DNA of 37,702 nucleotides from Agromyces seonyuensis (GTDB taxonomy: Bacteria; Actinomycetota; Actinomycetes; Actinomycetales; Microbacteriaceae), in NCBI RefSeq assembly GCF_009789225.1, contig NZ_WSTA01000030.1, positions 1 through 37,702 of the forward strand, in the 5' to 3' direction. Positions 1-7,445 of the stretch are shown piece after piece; position 1 is the stretch's first letter, and each line of letters starts with the position of its first letter. The position numbers and the translations under genes are program-made. The notes beneath the pieces were generated by a model that was not told the origin of the DNA, ran no database searches, and worked only from the letters and a program-made list of their open reading frames with translations.

Positions 1-1
1 C

Positions 2-376
2 GGGTCCGCGGCGGACGACGGCGCGAAAGCCGGCTCGACTGCGGCGGCGACGGCGGCCGCCGCGGCCGCGGCCGCATCCGGCCCGTCGCGTGCGAACCCG
101 GCCCCGGGCCAGCGCGAGAAGAAATCCGAGCGGCAGCGACGCGAGCGCAACGCGACCCGTGCCGAGGCCGCCGACCACGTCGAGCAGGCCCGAGCCAACC
201 TCGTGTCGGCTCTCAACCGGCTGGAGGATCGCGCCAACGTGCCCAAGCGCGCCCGGCTGCGCGCTGAGGAGTTCGCGCGTGAGAGCCCCGGCGCCGCGAT
301 CGCGATCGGCGTCGCCGCGGCCGTCGCGGTGGGCGGCATCGTCTGGCTCGTCGTCCGCGGCATCGTGAAGGACTGA
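2..376 (+). CDS. DUF3618-like small membrane protein, 5' end missing
   Basis: An open frame enters from the left edge and ends at TGA 374-376. The visible 124 residues show an Ala-rich low-complexity stretch (about residues 13-25), a strongly basic segment (about 36-50), an amphipathic helix containing VEQARANLVSALNRLEDR, and one hydrophobic transmembrane segment near the C-terminus (about 96-117, AIAIGVAAAVAVGGIVWLVV) followed by a short basic tail. This order (acidic/basic helix, 'A-R-x-x-L' helix, single C-terminal membrane helix) resembles the DUF3618 proteins common in Actinobacteria, whose function is unknown; the family call is from general resemblance only. The start codon lies outside the window. 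The next gene begins 7 nt after the stop, so the two may be cotranscribed. Confidence 0.6.
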   Translation, partial: GSAADDGAKAGSTAAATAAAAAAAASGPSRANPAPGQREKKSERQRRERNATRAEAADHVEQARANLVSALNRLEDRANVPKRARLRAEEFARESPGAAIAIGVAAAVAVGGIVWLVVRGIVKD

Positions 377-383
377 TCGGCGG

Positions 384-1127
384 ATGACCCCTTCCGGCAA
401 GGCCCGGACCCCGGAACCGGCCGACGCGGGCGCCGCGACGGTCGTCGCCCGCATCCACGAGACCCTCCGGCACGAGATCCTCGAGGGCGAGCTCGAGCCC
501 GGCACCCCGCTCCGCGAGGAGTCGCTCGCGGCCCGCTTCGGGGTCTCGAGGCACTCGGTGCGCAGCGGCATCGGGCGGCTCGTGCGGGAACGCCTCGCGA
601 TCGAGGAGCCCTACCGGGGCGTGCGCGTCGCGAGCTTCGGCCCCGAGGAGGTCGTCGCGCTCCAGCAGCTCCGCGGCGCGCTCGAGACCGAGGCCGTGCG
701 CATCGCGACGGAGCGTCGCGGCTCGTTCGACGACGAGGCGGCGGCCGGGGCGTACGAGGTGCTCGACCGGTTCCGCGCCCTCGGCGAACGCGAACAGGCG
801 GGCGAGCAGCTCGACTGGGTCGAGGTCGAGCGGACCCATGCCGAGTTCCACGCCGCGCTCGTCGAGGCATCCGAGAGCCCCCGCATCATCGCGGCGCACC
901 GCACGCTGTCGGCCGAGCTCCAGATGTTCCTCCTGCACGTGCGACCGGACTACGACCTCCAGCGCCTCATCGACGACCACGTCGACCTCATCGAGGCCAT
1001 CCGCACGGTGGGGGAGTCGGCGGTGCGCGACCACCTCGCCGTCTCGACGGCGCTCTTCCTCGAGCGCGCGGCGGAGCAGGGCGCGACGCCCGCGGCGAAG
1101 CGCCGGCGCGGCGCCGTCGGCGCGTAG
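384..1127 (+). CDS. GntR family transcriptional regulator, FCD type
   Basis: A 247-residue regulator. Residues about 20-90 form a GntR winged helix-turn-helix (LRHEILEGELEPGTPLREE, then LAARFGVSRHSVRSGIGRL, then a wing ending YRGVRVASF). Residues about 95-235 are an all-helical FCD ligand-binding domain with the usual acidic/His positions (HAEFH; DDHVDLIEAI; DHLAVS) that in this family often bind a metal and a small carboxylate. The ATG at 384 follows the previous stop by 7 nt and has no strong ribosome-binding site, so translational coupling to the upstream gene is likely. It lies directly upstream of the heme cluster but with a 92-nt gap, so it could act on hemQ or on something outside the window; the ligand cannot be deduced. 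Confidence 0.85.
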   Translation: MTPSGKARTPEPADAGAATVVARIHETLRHEILEGELEPGTPLREESLAARFGVSRHSVRSGIGRLVRERLAIEEPYRGVRVASFGPEEVVALQQLRGALETEAVRIATERRGSFDDEAAAGAYEVLDRFRALGEREQAGEQLDWVEVERTHAEFHAALVEASESPRIIAAHRTLSAELQMFLLHVRPDYDLQRLIDDHVDLIEAIRTVGESAVRDHLAVSTALFLERAAEQGATPAAKRRRGAVGA

Positions 1128-1219
1128 AGCCGGGAGTTCGCCCAGAGAATCCCAGATCAGCGCGGCGGCCGAGGCCTCGCGGTTTGGCCGCGTCGGCGCC
1201 CTGGGGGAGGATGGAAGCC

Positions 1220-1939
1220 ATGACCTCCCCCGTCGCCGAATCGGCAGCCCGTTCCGTCGAGCCCGAAACCCCGCGGGGCGACGGATACACGCTCTTCGCC
1301 GTGTTCCGACGGGACCCGCTCCGCCGCTTCTCCGGCGAGGCCGCCGCGGCCGCCGCGGAGTTCGACGCCGCGATCGCCGCCGTCGAGGCCGCCGGCACGG
1401 TCGTGCGCGGCGTGTACGACGTCTCGGGCCTCCGCGCCGACGCCGACGTCATGCTCTGGCTGCACGGCAGCGACGCCGCCGGCATCCAGGCCGCGCTCCG
1501 GGAGCTGCGCCGCACGGGCGTCCTCGCCGACCTGCTGCCGACCTGGAACGCGATGGGCGTGCACCGCGACGCCGAGTTCAACAAGGCGCACGTGCCCGGC
1601 TTCCTGCGGGGCGTCCCCGCCAAAGACTGGATGACGGTCTACCCGTTCGTCCGCAGCTACGACTGGTACCTGCTCGACCCGGCCGACCGGTCGCGGATGC
1701 TCGCCGACCACGGCCGCAAGGGCGCCGCGTTCCGCGGCGTCGTGGCCAACACGGTCGCGGCCTTCGCCCTCGGCGACTACGAGTGGCTGCTCCCCATGGA
1801 GTCCGACGAGCTCACCGACCTCGTCGACATGATGCGCGAGCTCCGCGACACCGAGGCCCGCCTCCACGTGCGCGAAGAAGTCCCCTTCTACACCGGCCGA
1901 CGCATCACGGCCGCCGAACTCGTCGAGGTGATCCGATGA
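1220..1939 (+). CDS. hemQ: Coproheme decarboxylase HemQ (ChdC)
   Basis: Catalyses the last step of the coproporphyrin-dependent heme pathway: peroxide-dependent oxidative decarboxylation of iron-coproporphyrin III to heme b, in the cytoplasm. The 239-residue protein has the chlorite-dismutase-like fold signature. Expected catalytic residues are present: Tyr141 in YPFVRS (substrate radical Tyr), His124 in NKAHVPGF (distal base typical of actinobacterial ChdC) and His164 in ADHGRKG (proximal heme ligand); residue roles are assigned by analogy with corynebacterial ChdC from memory. Start: the ATG at 1220 is 9 nt after the GGGGGAGG ribosome-binding site at 1203-1210, whereas the in-frame ATG at 1211 directly abuts it. 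The stop overlaps the hemH start by 4 nt (ATGA). It is the first gene of the heme cluster seen here. Confidence 0.95.
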   Translation: MTSPVAESAARSVEPETPRGDGYTLFAVFRRDPLRRFSGEAAAAAAEFDAAIAAVEAAGTVVRGVYDVSGLRADADVMLWLHGSDAAGIQAALRELRRTGVLADLLPTWNAMGVHRDAEFNKAHVPGFLRGVPAKDWMTVYPFVRSYDWYLLDPADRSRMLADHGRKGAAFRGVVANTVAAFALGDYEWLLPMESDELTDLVDMMRELRDTEARLHVREEVPFYTGRRITAAELVEVIR

Positions 1940-2997
1940 CCCGGTACGACGCGATCCTGCTGGCCGGCTTCGGCGGCCCCGAAGGCCAGGACGACGTGAT
2001 CCCGTTCCTCCGCAACGTGACGCGCGGTCGGGGCATCCCCGACGAGCGTCTCGAGGAGGTCGCCCACCACTACCGCCACTTCGGCGGCGTGAGCCCCATC
2101 AACGAGCAGAACCGCGAGCTCAAGGCCGCGCTCGAGGCCGAGCTGGCCGCGCGTGGCATCGACCTGCCCGTGTACTGGGGCAACCGCTTCTGGGACCCCT
2201 ACTTCGGAGAGGCGATCACGGCCGCGCACGACGCCGGCCACGACCGCCTGCTCGCGCTCGTGACCAGCGCGTACACCTCCTGGTCGGGTGTCGAGGCGTA
2301 CCGCGACGACCTCGTGCGCGCCCTCGACGAGACCGGCCTGACCGACGTCGTCGCCATCGACCGCATCCGCGAGTTCTTCGACCACCCGGGCTTCATCGCG
2401 CCGCTCGTCGAGGGCGTCCGCACGGCCGTCGCCGAGCTCGCCGCCGAGGGCATCGCCGCCGAGGACGTGCACCTCATGTTCGCGACGCACTCCGTGCCGA
2501 ACACCATGGCCGAGGCCTCCGGGCCGCAGTTCGGCGAGGGCGGCGCGTACGTCGCGCAGCACCTCGCGGGCGCCGAGGTCATCGCGGCCGAGGCCGCCCC
2601 GACGTCGCCGTGGTCGCTCGTCTACCAGTCGCGCTCCGGCGACCCGCGCACCCCGTGGCTCGAGCCCGACATCAACGACGCCATCGCCGAGCTCGGTGCA
2701 GCGGGCACCGCGAAGGGCCTCGTCATCGTCCCCTTCGGCTTCGTGAGCGACCACATGGAGGTCATGTGGGACCTCGACGAGGAGGCCGTGGAGACCGCCG
2801 GCGAGCACGGCCTCGCCGTGCGCCGCGCGCCGACGCCGGGCATCCACCCCGCTTTCGTCGCCGGTCTCGTCGACCTCGTGCTCGAGCGCGTCGAGGACGT
2901 GCCCGTCGCCGAGCGCCCGCACCTGACCGCGCTCGGCCCGTGGCCGGACCACGACCGCATCGGCGCCGCCGACGCGTCCGTGGAGGCGAGCCGCTGA
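1936..2997 (+). CDS. hemH: Coproporphyrin III ferrochelatase HemH (CpfC)
   Basis: Inserts Fe2+ into coproporphyrin III; HemQ then converts the product to heme. The 353-residue protein carries the ferrochelatase signature: catalytic His185 in MFATHSVP and Glu275 in SDHMEVMWD, corresponding to His183 and Glu264 of the Bacillus subtilis enzyme, plus the N-terminal GFGGPEG loop. Together with hemQ this shows the coproporphyrin-dependent branch and not the protoporphyrin branch. The protein has no cysteine at all, so it cannot hold the [2Fe-2S] cluster described for mycobacterial ferrochelatase. Translation starts inside the hemQ stop (ATGA overlap) and ends in a TGATG overlap with hemC, so hemQ-hemH-hemC are almost surely one transcript. 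Confidence 0.95.
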   Translation: MTRYDAILLAGFGGPEGQDDVIPFLRNVTRGRGIPDERLEEVAHHYRHFGGVSPINEQNRELKAALEAELAARGIDLPVYWGNRFWDPYFGEAITAAHDAGHDRLLALVTSAYTSWSGVEAYRDDLVRALDETGLTDVVAIDRIREFFDHPGFIAPLVEGVRTAVAELAAEGIAAEDVHLMFATHSVPNTMAEASGPQFGEGGAYVAQHLAGAEVIAAEAAPTSPWSLVYQSRSGDPRTPWLEPDINDAIAELGAAGTAKGLVIVPFGFVSDHMEVMWDLDEEAVETAGEHGLAVRRAPTPGIHPAFVAGLVDLVLERVEDVPVAERPHLTALGPWPDHDRIGAADASVEASR

Positions 2998-3977
2998 TGG
3001 CCGCCGCGCCGGTGATCCGGGTCGGGACCCGCGGGAGCGCCCTGGCGCTCGCGCAGACGCAGGCGATCGCCGCCCGCGTCGGCAAGGCCGCGGGCGCGGA
3101 GATCGAGATCGTCACGATCACGACCCAGGGCGACACCGACCGCGCGTCGCTCGCCTCGCTCGGCGGCACCGGCGTCTTCGCGACGGCGCTGCGCGACGCG
3201 CTCCGCGCCGGCGAGGTCGACCTCGTCGTCCACTCGCTCAAGGACCTTCCCACGGCGGACGCCCCCGGGCTGCGTCTCGGCGCCGTGCCGAAGCGCGTCG
3301 ACCGCCGCGACGCGCTCTGCTCCGGCGCGGGCTACACGCTCGAGACCCTGCCCGAGGGCGCGCGCGTCGGCACGGGCTCCCCGCGCCGCATCGCGCAGCT
3401 GCTCGAGGTGCGTCCCGACCTCGAGATCGTCGACCTGCGCGGCAACGTCGACACGCGGCTCGCGCGCGCGGGCGTCGGCGAGGTCGAGGGCGTCGAGTCC
3501 GATCTGGATGCCGTGGTGCTCGCGGCCGCCGGGCTCGGCCGACTGGGCCGCTCCGACGCCGTGGCCGAGTTCCTCGACGTCGCCGACTGGCCCACCGCCG
3601 CCGGCCAGGGCGCGCTCGCGCTCGAGGTGCGCGACGAGCCGCTCTCCCGCGAGCTCCGCCGCGGACTCGAGGGCGTCGAGCACGCCGGTTCGCGGGCGAC
3701 CGCGCTCGCCGAGCGGCTCGTGCTCGCCGGGCTCGAGGCCGGTTGCGCCGCCCCGGTCGGCGTGACGGCGATCATCGAGGATGAACTCCTCTTCCTCACG
3801 GCGAGCGTGTACGCTGCCGATGGAACGCGGAAGCTGACCAGCTCGCATGCCGCGTCTCCCGAAAGCCGCAGCGCGGCCGACCTGGCCGATGCGGCGAACG
3901 ACGTCGCTGCTCGCGTCGTCGACGAACTGCTCGGCAACGGTGCCGCCGAACTCGCCCCTGCGAAGGAGGCACTGTGA
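2997..3977 (+). CDS. hemC: Hydroxymethylbilane synthase (porphobilinogen deaminase)
   Basis: Polymerises four porphobilinogens to hydroxymethylbilane. In the 326-residue protein the N-terminal VGTRGSALALAQTQ, the catalytic HSLKDLPT loop (residues 79-86, with the essential Asp83), VGTGSPRR (124-131) and DLRGNVDTRL are all visible, and Cys250 in LEAGCAAPVG is the attachment site of the dipyrromethane cofactor. The start ATG 2997-2999 shares one base with the hemH stop (TGATG), which fixes the N-terminus: the product begins directly before the conserved VIRVGTRGS strand. A long in-frame extension upstream exists but lies inside hemH and is not used. The 3' end overlaps hemD by 4 nt (GTGA). Its product feeds directly to HemD. 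Confidence 0.96.
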   Translation: MAAAPVIRVGTRGSALALAQTQAIAARVGKAAGAEIEIVTITTQGDTDRASLASLGGTGVFATALRDALRAGEVDLVVHSLKDLPTADAPGLRLGAVPKRVDRRDALCSGAGYTLETLPEGARVGTGSPRRIAQLLEVRPDLEIVDLRGNVDTRLARAGVGEVEGVESDLDAVVLAAAGLGRLGRSDAVAEFLDVADWPTAAGQGALALEVRDEPLSRELRRGLEGVEHAGSRATALAERLVLAGLEAGCAAPVGVTAIIEDELLFLTASVYAADGTRKLTSSHAASPESRSAADLADAANDVAARVVDELLGNGAAELAPAKEAL

Positions 3978-4792
3978 CGGAGCCCTCGCCGACCACCGGC
4001 TTCATCGTGCTGCCCGTCGAGGGCGGCGGCGGCAAGCCGCTGACCGGTTGGCGGGTGCTCGTGCCCCGCGGCGGCCCCTGGGGTGACTCGGTCGCGGCCG
4101 GCCTGCGCGCCCGCGGTGCCTCGCCCGTCATCGCGCCGATGATCAACTTCGCGCCCGCCGACGACCAGGCGGCCCTGCGCGACGCGCTCGCGAAGCTCGC
4201 GGCCGGCGGCTACGACTGGCTGACCGTCACGAGCGCCACCACGGTCGACGTGCTCGCCTCGTACGGGGCCGTGGTGCCCGCGGGCACGAAGATCGCGGCG
4301 GTCGGCGAGACGACGGCCGCGGCGCTGCTCGCCGCCGGCTACCACGTCGACATCGTGCCGTCGGAGGACAACTCCGCCTCGGGCCTGCTCGAGGAGTGGG
4401 AGGCCGCGACGAAGGGCGCCACGGGGCTGCGCGTCCTCGCGCTGCGCTCGGCGATCGCGAAGCAGGTGCTCTCGCTCGGCCTCGCCCGCATCGGGCACGA
4501 GGTCGACGCCGTCGTGGCGTACCGCACCATCGGCGTGCCCGTGTCGCAGCGGGTCAAGGACGACGTGGCCTCGGGCACGGTGCGCGCCGTGCTCGTGACG
4601 AGCGGTTCGGTCGCGGAGCAGGTGCAGACCCAGCTCGGCCCGCTGCCGGACACGACGCTCGTCGTGGCGATCGGCCCGCAGACGCAGCGGGATGCCGCCG
4701 CGTACGGCCTGGACGTCGACGTCATCGCCGACGAGCGTACGGCCGAGAGCCTCATCGACGCGCTCGTGCGCGTCGCCACGCAGTCCGCCTGA
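3974..4792 (+). CDS. hemD: Uroporphyrinogen-III synthase
   Basis: Cyclises hydroxymethylbilane to uroporphyrinogen III with inversion of ring D. The 272-residue protein has the typical two-lobed HemD layout with weak sequence conservation: [20 protein letters not shown] at the N-lobe, [13 protein letters not shown] (the 'TSxN/T' strand), a linker with [13 protein letters not shown] (the conserved AVG-T-A element), and a C-lobe with [12 protein letters not shown] and VVAIGPQT. Start is GTG 3974 within the hemC stop (GTGA), preceded by a good GAAGGAGG ribosome-binding site at 3962-3969. The first about 20 residues (ending [11 protein letters not shown]) are a flexible extension before the first strand. 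The following hemB has its own likely promoter 76 nt downstream of the stop. Confidence 0.93.
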   Translation: MTEPSPTTGFIVLPVEGGGGKPLTGWRVLVPRGGPWGDSVAAGLRARGASPVIAPMINFAPADDQAALRDALAKLAAGGYDWLTVTSATTVDVLASYGAVVPAGTKIAAVGETTAAALLAAGYHVDIVPSEDNSASGLLEEWEAATKGATGLRVLALRSAIAKQVLSLGLARIGHEVDAVVAYRTIGVPVSQRVKDDVASGTVRAVLVTSGSVAEQVQTQLGPLPDTTLVVAIGPQTQRDAAAYGLDVDVIADERTAESLIDALVRVATQSA

Positions 4793-4867
4793 GGTCGCTC
4801 GGGAAGCGGAGCAGAATCCGGAACACCGGGTCGCCGGGCATCCTGCCTGCTCGCAGCCCCGCGCGCG

Positions 4868-4873
4868 TAGGGT
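4868..4873 (+). promoter_or_regulatory. Predicted -10 box of hemB, leaderless
   Basis: TAGGGT, 8 nt before the GTG at 4882. This is the same spacing class as nine other start codons in this window and supports GTG 4882 over the ATG at 4876, which would lie only 2 nt after the box. It suggests hemB-hemL can be transcribed separately from hemQ-hemD. Confidence 0.5.
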
Positions 4874-4881
4874 GGATGCTC

Positions 4882-5880
4882 GTGAGCGACACGCCTCGAC
4901 CCGTCATCCGCCCGCGCCGACTCCGCACGAGCCCCGCCATGCGGCGCCTCGTCGCCGAGACGCGACTGCACCCGGCCGACCTCGTGCTGCCGATGTTCGT
5001 GCGCGAGGGCGCCGCCGAACCGCAGCCGATCGGTTCGATGCCCGGCGTCGTCCAGCACTCCCTCGACTCGCTGCGGCGCGCGGCGGCGGAGGCCGCCGAG
5101 GCCGGCGTCGGCGGCGTCATGCTCTTCGGCGTGCCCCTCGTGCGGGACGCCCGCGGCTCCGCGGGCACCGACCCGGAGGGCATCCTGAACCTCGCGGCCC
5201 GTGCGGTCGCCGACGAGGTGGGCGGCGCGATCAGCGTGCAGACCGACCTCTGCCTCGACGAGTTCACCGACCACGGCCACTGCGGCGTGCTCGACGAGCT
5301 CGGCCGCGTCGACAACGATGCGACGCTCGAGGTGTACCGCGAGATGGCGCTCGCGCAGGCCGCCTCCGGCGCCGACGTGCTCGGCCTCTCCGGCATGATG
5401 GACGGCCAGACCGCCGCGGTGCGCGACGCCCTCGACGAGGCCGGCTTCGTCGACACGGCGGTCATGGCCTACTCGGCGAAGTACGCCTCCGCCTACTACG
5501 GCCCGTTCCGCGACGCCGTCGAGTCGGCCCTCGAGGGCGACCGCCGCACGTACCAGCTCGATCCGGGCAACCGGCGCGAGGGGTTGCGCGAAGCGCTGCT
5601 CGACATCGCCGAGGGCGCGGACGCCGTCATGGTGAAGCCCGCCGGTTCCTACCTCGACGTGCTCGCCGACGTCGCCGCGGCCTCCGAGGTGCCCGTGTGG
5701 GCGTACCAGGTCTCCGGCGAGTACGCGATGATCGAGGCCGCCGCGATGCACGGCTGGATCGACCGCGAGCGCGCCGTGCACGAGTCGGTGGTCGCGATCA
5801 AGCGCGCCGGCGCCGACACGATCCTCACCTACTGGGCTCTCGAGCTCGCGAACCGACTCCGGAAGGGCGACCTGGCGTGA
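4882..5880 (+). CDS. hemB: Porphobilinogen synthase (5-aminolevulinate dehydratase)
   Basis: Condenses two 5-aminolevulinates to porphobilinogen. In the 332-residue protein (GTG start) the two active-site lysines are Lys200 ([16 protein letters not shown]) and Lys252 ([11 protein letters not shown], the Schiff-base lysine). The metal-site segment reads [14 protein letters not shown] with Cys124, Asp126 and Cys134: two of the three zinc-binding cysteines of the animal/E. coli type are kept and the middle one is Asp, an intermediate between the zinc and magnesium types. The start was chosen from the -10 box spacing; ATG 4876 would add two residues. The 3' end overlaps hemL by 4 nt (GTGA), so the two are translationally coupled. 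The 89-nt hemD-hemB gap is the only real break in the cluster. Confidence 0.95.
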   Translation: MSDTPRPVIRPRRLRTSPAMRRLVAETRLHPADLVLPMFVREGAAEPQPIGSMPGVVQHSLDSLRRAAAEAAEAGVGGVMLFGVPLVRDARGSAGTDPEGILNLAARAVADEVGGAISVQTDLCLDEFTDHGHCGVLDELGRVDNDATLEVYREMALAQAASGADVLGLSGMMDGQTAAVRDALDEAGFVDTAVMAYSAKYASAYYGPFRDAVESALEGDRRTYQLDPGNRREGLREALLDIAEGADAVMVKPAGSYLDVLADVAAASEVPVWAYQVSGEYAMIEAAAMHGWIDRERAVHESVVAIKRAGADTILTYWALELANRLRKGDLA

Positions 5881-7190
5881 GCGCCACCAACGACGAACTC
5901 TTCGACCGCGCCCGCGCGGCCATCCCCGGCGGCGTGAACTCGCCAGTGCGCGCGTACGGCTCGGTCGGCGGCACGCCCCGCTTCCTCGTCTCGGCCCGCG
6001 GGCCCTACGTCACCGACGTCGAGGGCCGCGAGTACGTCGACCTCGTCGCCTCGTGGGGGCCGGCGATCCTCGGCCACGCGCATCCCGAGGTCGTCGAGGC
6101 GGTGCAGGATGCCGCGTCGCGCGGCCTCTCGTTCGGCGCCACGACCCCGGCCGAGACGGAGCTCGCGGAGCTCATCGAGGAGCGCATCGCGCCGGTCGAG
6201 CGACTCCGGCTCGTCTCGACGGGCACCGAGGCGACGATGACGGCGATCCGTCTCGCCCGCGGCTTCACCGGCCGCGACGTCATCGTGAAGTTCGCCGGGC
6301 ACTACCACGGTCACTCCGACGGCCTCCTCGCCGAAGCCGGCTCCGGCCTCGCGACGTTCGCCCTGCCGGGCTCGGCCGGCGTGCCCGCCGACATCGCGGC
6401 GCTCACGCTCGTGCTGCCCTACAACGACCTGGATGCCGTGCGCACGGCCTTCGCCGAGCACGGCGAGCGCATCGCGGCCGTCATCGTCGAAGCCGCGGCG
6501 GCGAACATGGGCGTCGTCGCCCCGCTGCCGCGCTTCAACGCGTCGCTCGTCGAGATCGCGCACGCGCACGGCGCGCTCGTCATCTCCGACGAGGTGCTCA
6601 CCGGGTTCCGGGCGGGCCCGCGCGGCTGGTGGGGCGTCGAGGCCGAGTTCCCGGGTGCGTACACGCCCGACCTGCTGACGTTCGGCAAGGTCATCGGCGG
6701 CGGGCTCCCCGTCGCCGCGGTCGGCGGCCGCCGCGACATCATGGAGCGCCTCGCGCCCCTCGGCCCCGTGTACCAGGCGGGCACACTGTCCGGGAACCCG
6801 CTCGCCGTCGCCGCGGGCCTCGCCACGCTGCGTGCGGCCGACGACGCGGTGTACGCCGCCCTCGATCGCAACGCCGAGATCGTGTCGAACGCCGTCTCGG
6901 ACGCGCTGAGCGCGGAGGGCGTCGCCCACGCCGTGCAGTACGCCGGCACGCTCTTCAGCTTCGTCTTCGCGGAGCAGCCGGTCTTCGACTACGCCCAGGC
7001 CAAGGCGCAGGATGTCTGGCGCTACGCGCCCTTCTTCCACTCGATGCTCGAGCAGGGGGTCTCCCTGCCGCCGAGCGTCTTCGAGGCGTGGTTCGTGACG
7101 GCGGCCCACGACGAGGCCGCCCTCGGCCGCATCGTCGACGCGGCCCCGGCTGCTGCGAAGGCGGCGGCCGCGGCCGTGCGCCCCGAGTGA
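5877..7190 (+). CDS. hemL: Glutamate-1-semialdehyde 2,1-aminomutase
   Basis: A pyridoxal-phosphate enzyme that makes 5-aminolevulinate from glutamate-1-semialdehyde, which shows the C5 (glutamyl-tRNA) route is used. The 437-residue protein has the canonical N-terminus ([18 protein letters not shown]), the [16 protein letters not shown] motif (113-128), [10 protein letters not shown] (142-151), SDEVLTGFR (237-245) and the PLP lysine Lys271 in [12 protein letters not shown]. Its start GTG 5877 lies in the hemB stop. Its partner glutamyl-tRNA reductase (hemA) is not in this window. The last about 20 residues are Ala-rich. It is followed by a repeat-filled intergenic space and a convergent gene. 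Confidence 0.96.
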   Translation: MSATNDELFDRARAAIPGGVNSPVRAYGSVGGTPRFLVSARGPYVTDVEGREYVDLVASWGPAILGHAHPEVVEAVQDAASRGLSFGATTPAETELAELIEERIAPVERLRLVSTGTEATMTAIRLARGFTGRDVIVKFAGHYHGHSDGLLAEAGSGLATFALPGSAGVPADIAALTLVLPYNDLDAVRTAFAEHGERIAAVIVEAAAANMGVVAPLPRFNASLVEIAHAHGALVISDEVLTGFRAGPRGWWGVEAEFPGAYTPDLLTFGKVIGGGLPVAAVGGRRDIMERLAPLGPVYQAGTLSGNPLAVAAGLATLRAADDAVYAALDRNAEIVSNAVSDALSAEGVAHAVQYAGTLFSFVFAEQPVFDYAQAKAQDVWRYAPFFHSMLEQGVSLPPSVFEAWFVTAAHDEAALGRIVDAAPAAAKAAAAAVRPE

Positions 7191-7198
7191 CTGCCGCC

Positions 7199-7222
7199 GG
7201 TCGAGGAGGCGCGCAGCGCCGT
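7199..7222. repeat. Partial arm of the GGTCGAG...CGAGACC palindrome family
   Basis: GGTCGAGG followed by AGGCGCGCAGCGCCGT matches the left arm of the two complete units downstream (7234-7307 and 7332-7404) but lacks the right arm and the GTATCGAGACC end. It begins 8 nt after the hemL stop. Confidence 0.55.
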
Positions 7223-7233
7223 CCGGAGTCGCT

Positions 7234-7307
7234 GGTCGAGTCGGCGCGCAGCGCCGTATCGAGACCTGGTCGTCGTGCGTGGTCTCGATACGCTGCGCTA
7301 CTCGACC
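7234..7307. repeat. Palindromic intergenic repeat, unit 1
   Basis: A 74-bp inverted repeat. The left arm is GGTCGAGT, a GC core (7242-7255), then GTATCGAGACC (7256-7266). The loop is 7267-7280. The right arm is GGTCTCGATAC (7281-7291), core GCTGCGCT, then ACTCGACC (7300-7307). The terminal 8-mers and inner 11-mers are exact reverse complements. It lies between the convergent hemL and acyl-CoA synthetase genes, so the RNA from either side would fold into a strong hairpin and may act as a terminator. Confidence 0.8.
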
Positions 7308-7331
7308 GGCGGGGAACGCGAAGGCCGTGCT

Positions 7332-7404
7332 GTTCGAGTGGCGCGCAGCGCCGTATCGAGACCCGGTCGGCGTGCGGGGTCTCGATACGCTGCGCTACTC
7401 GACC
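7332..7404. repeat. Palindromic intergenic repeat, unit 2
   Basis: Second unit of the same family, 24 bp after unit 1. The left arm is GTTCGAGT (one mismatch to unit 1), the core is GGCGCGCAGCGCC, then GTATCGAGACC. The right arm GGTCTCGATACGCTGCGCTACTCGACC type (7378-7404) is identical to that of unit 1. The spacing sequence after both units is also similar (CGGCGG, GGAACGC, AAGGCCGTGC), so the repeat was probably duplicated with some flank. Confidence 0.8.
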
Positions 7405-7445
7405 GGCGGTGGAACGCCGAAAGGCCGTGCCGGGGGCTGCCGGGC

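Noticed and set aside
4876..4881. ATG 4876 as the hemB start
   Set aside because: It lies 2 nt after the TAGGGT box and has no separate ribosome-binding site; GTG 4882 fits the leaderless spacing better. The difference is only two residues.
7199..7404. Repeats after hemL considered as insertion-sequence ends or a CRISPR array
   Set aside because: There is no transposase, no target duplication and no regular spacer; the units are inverted repeats of the REP type.
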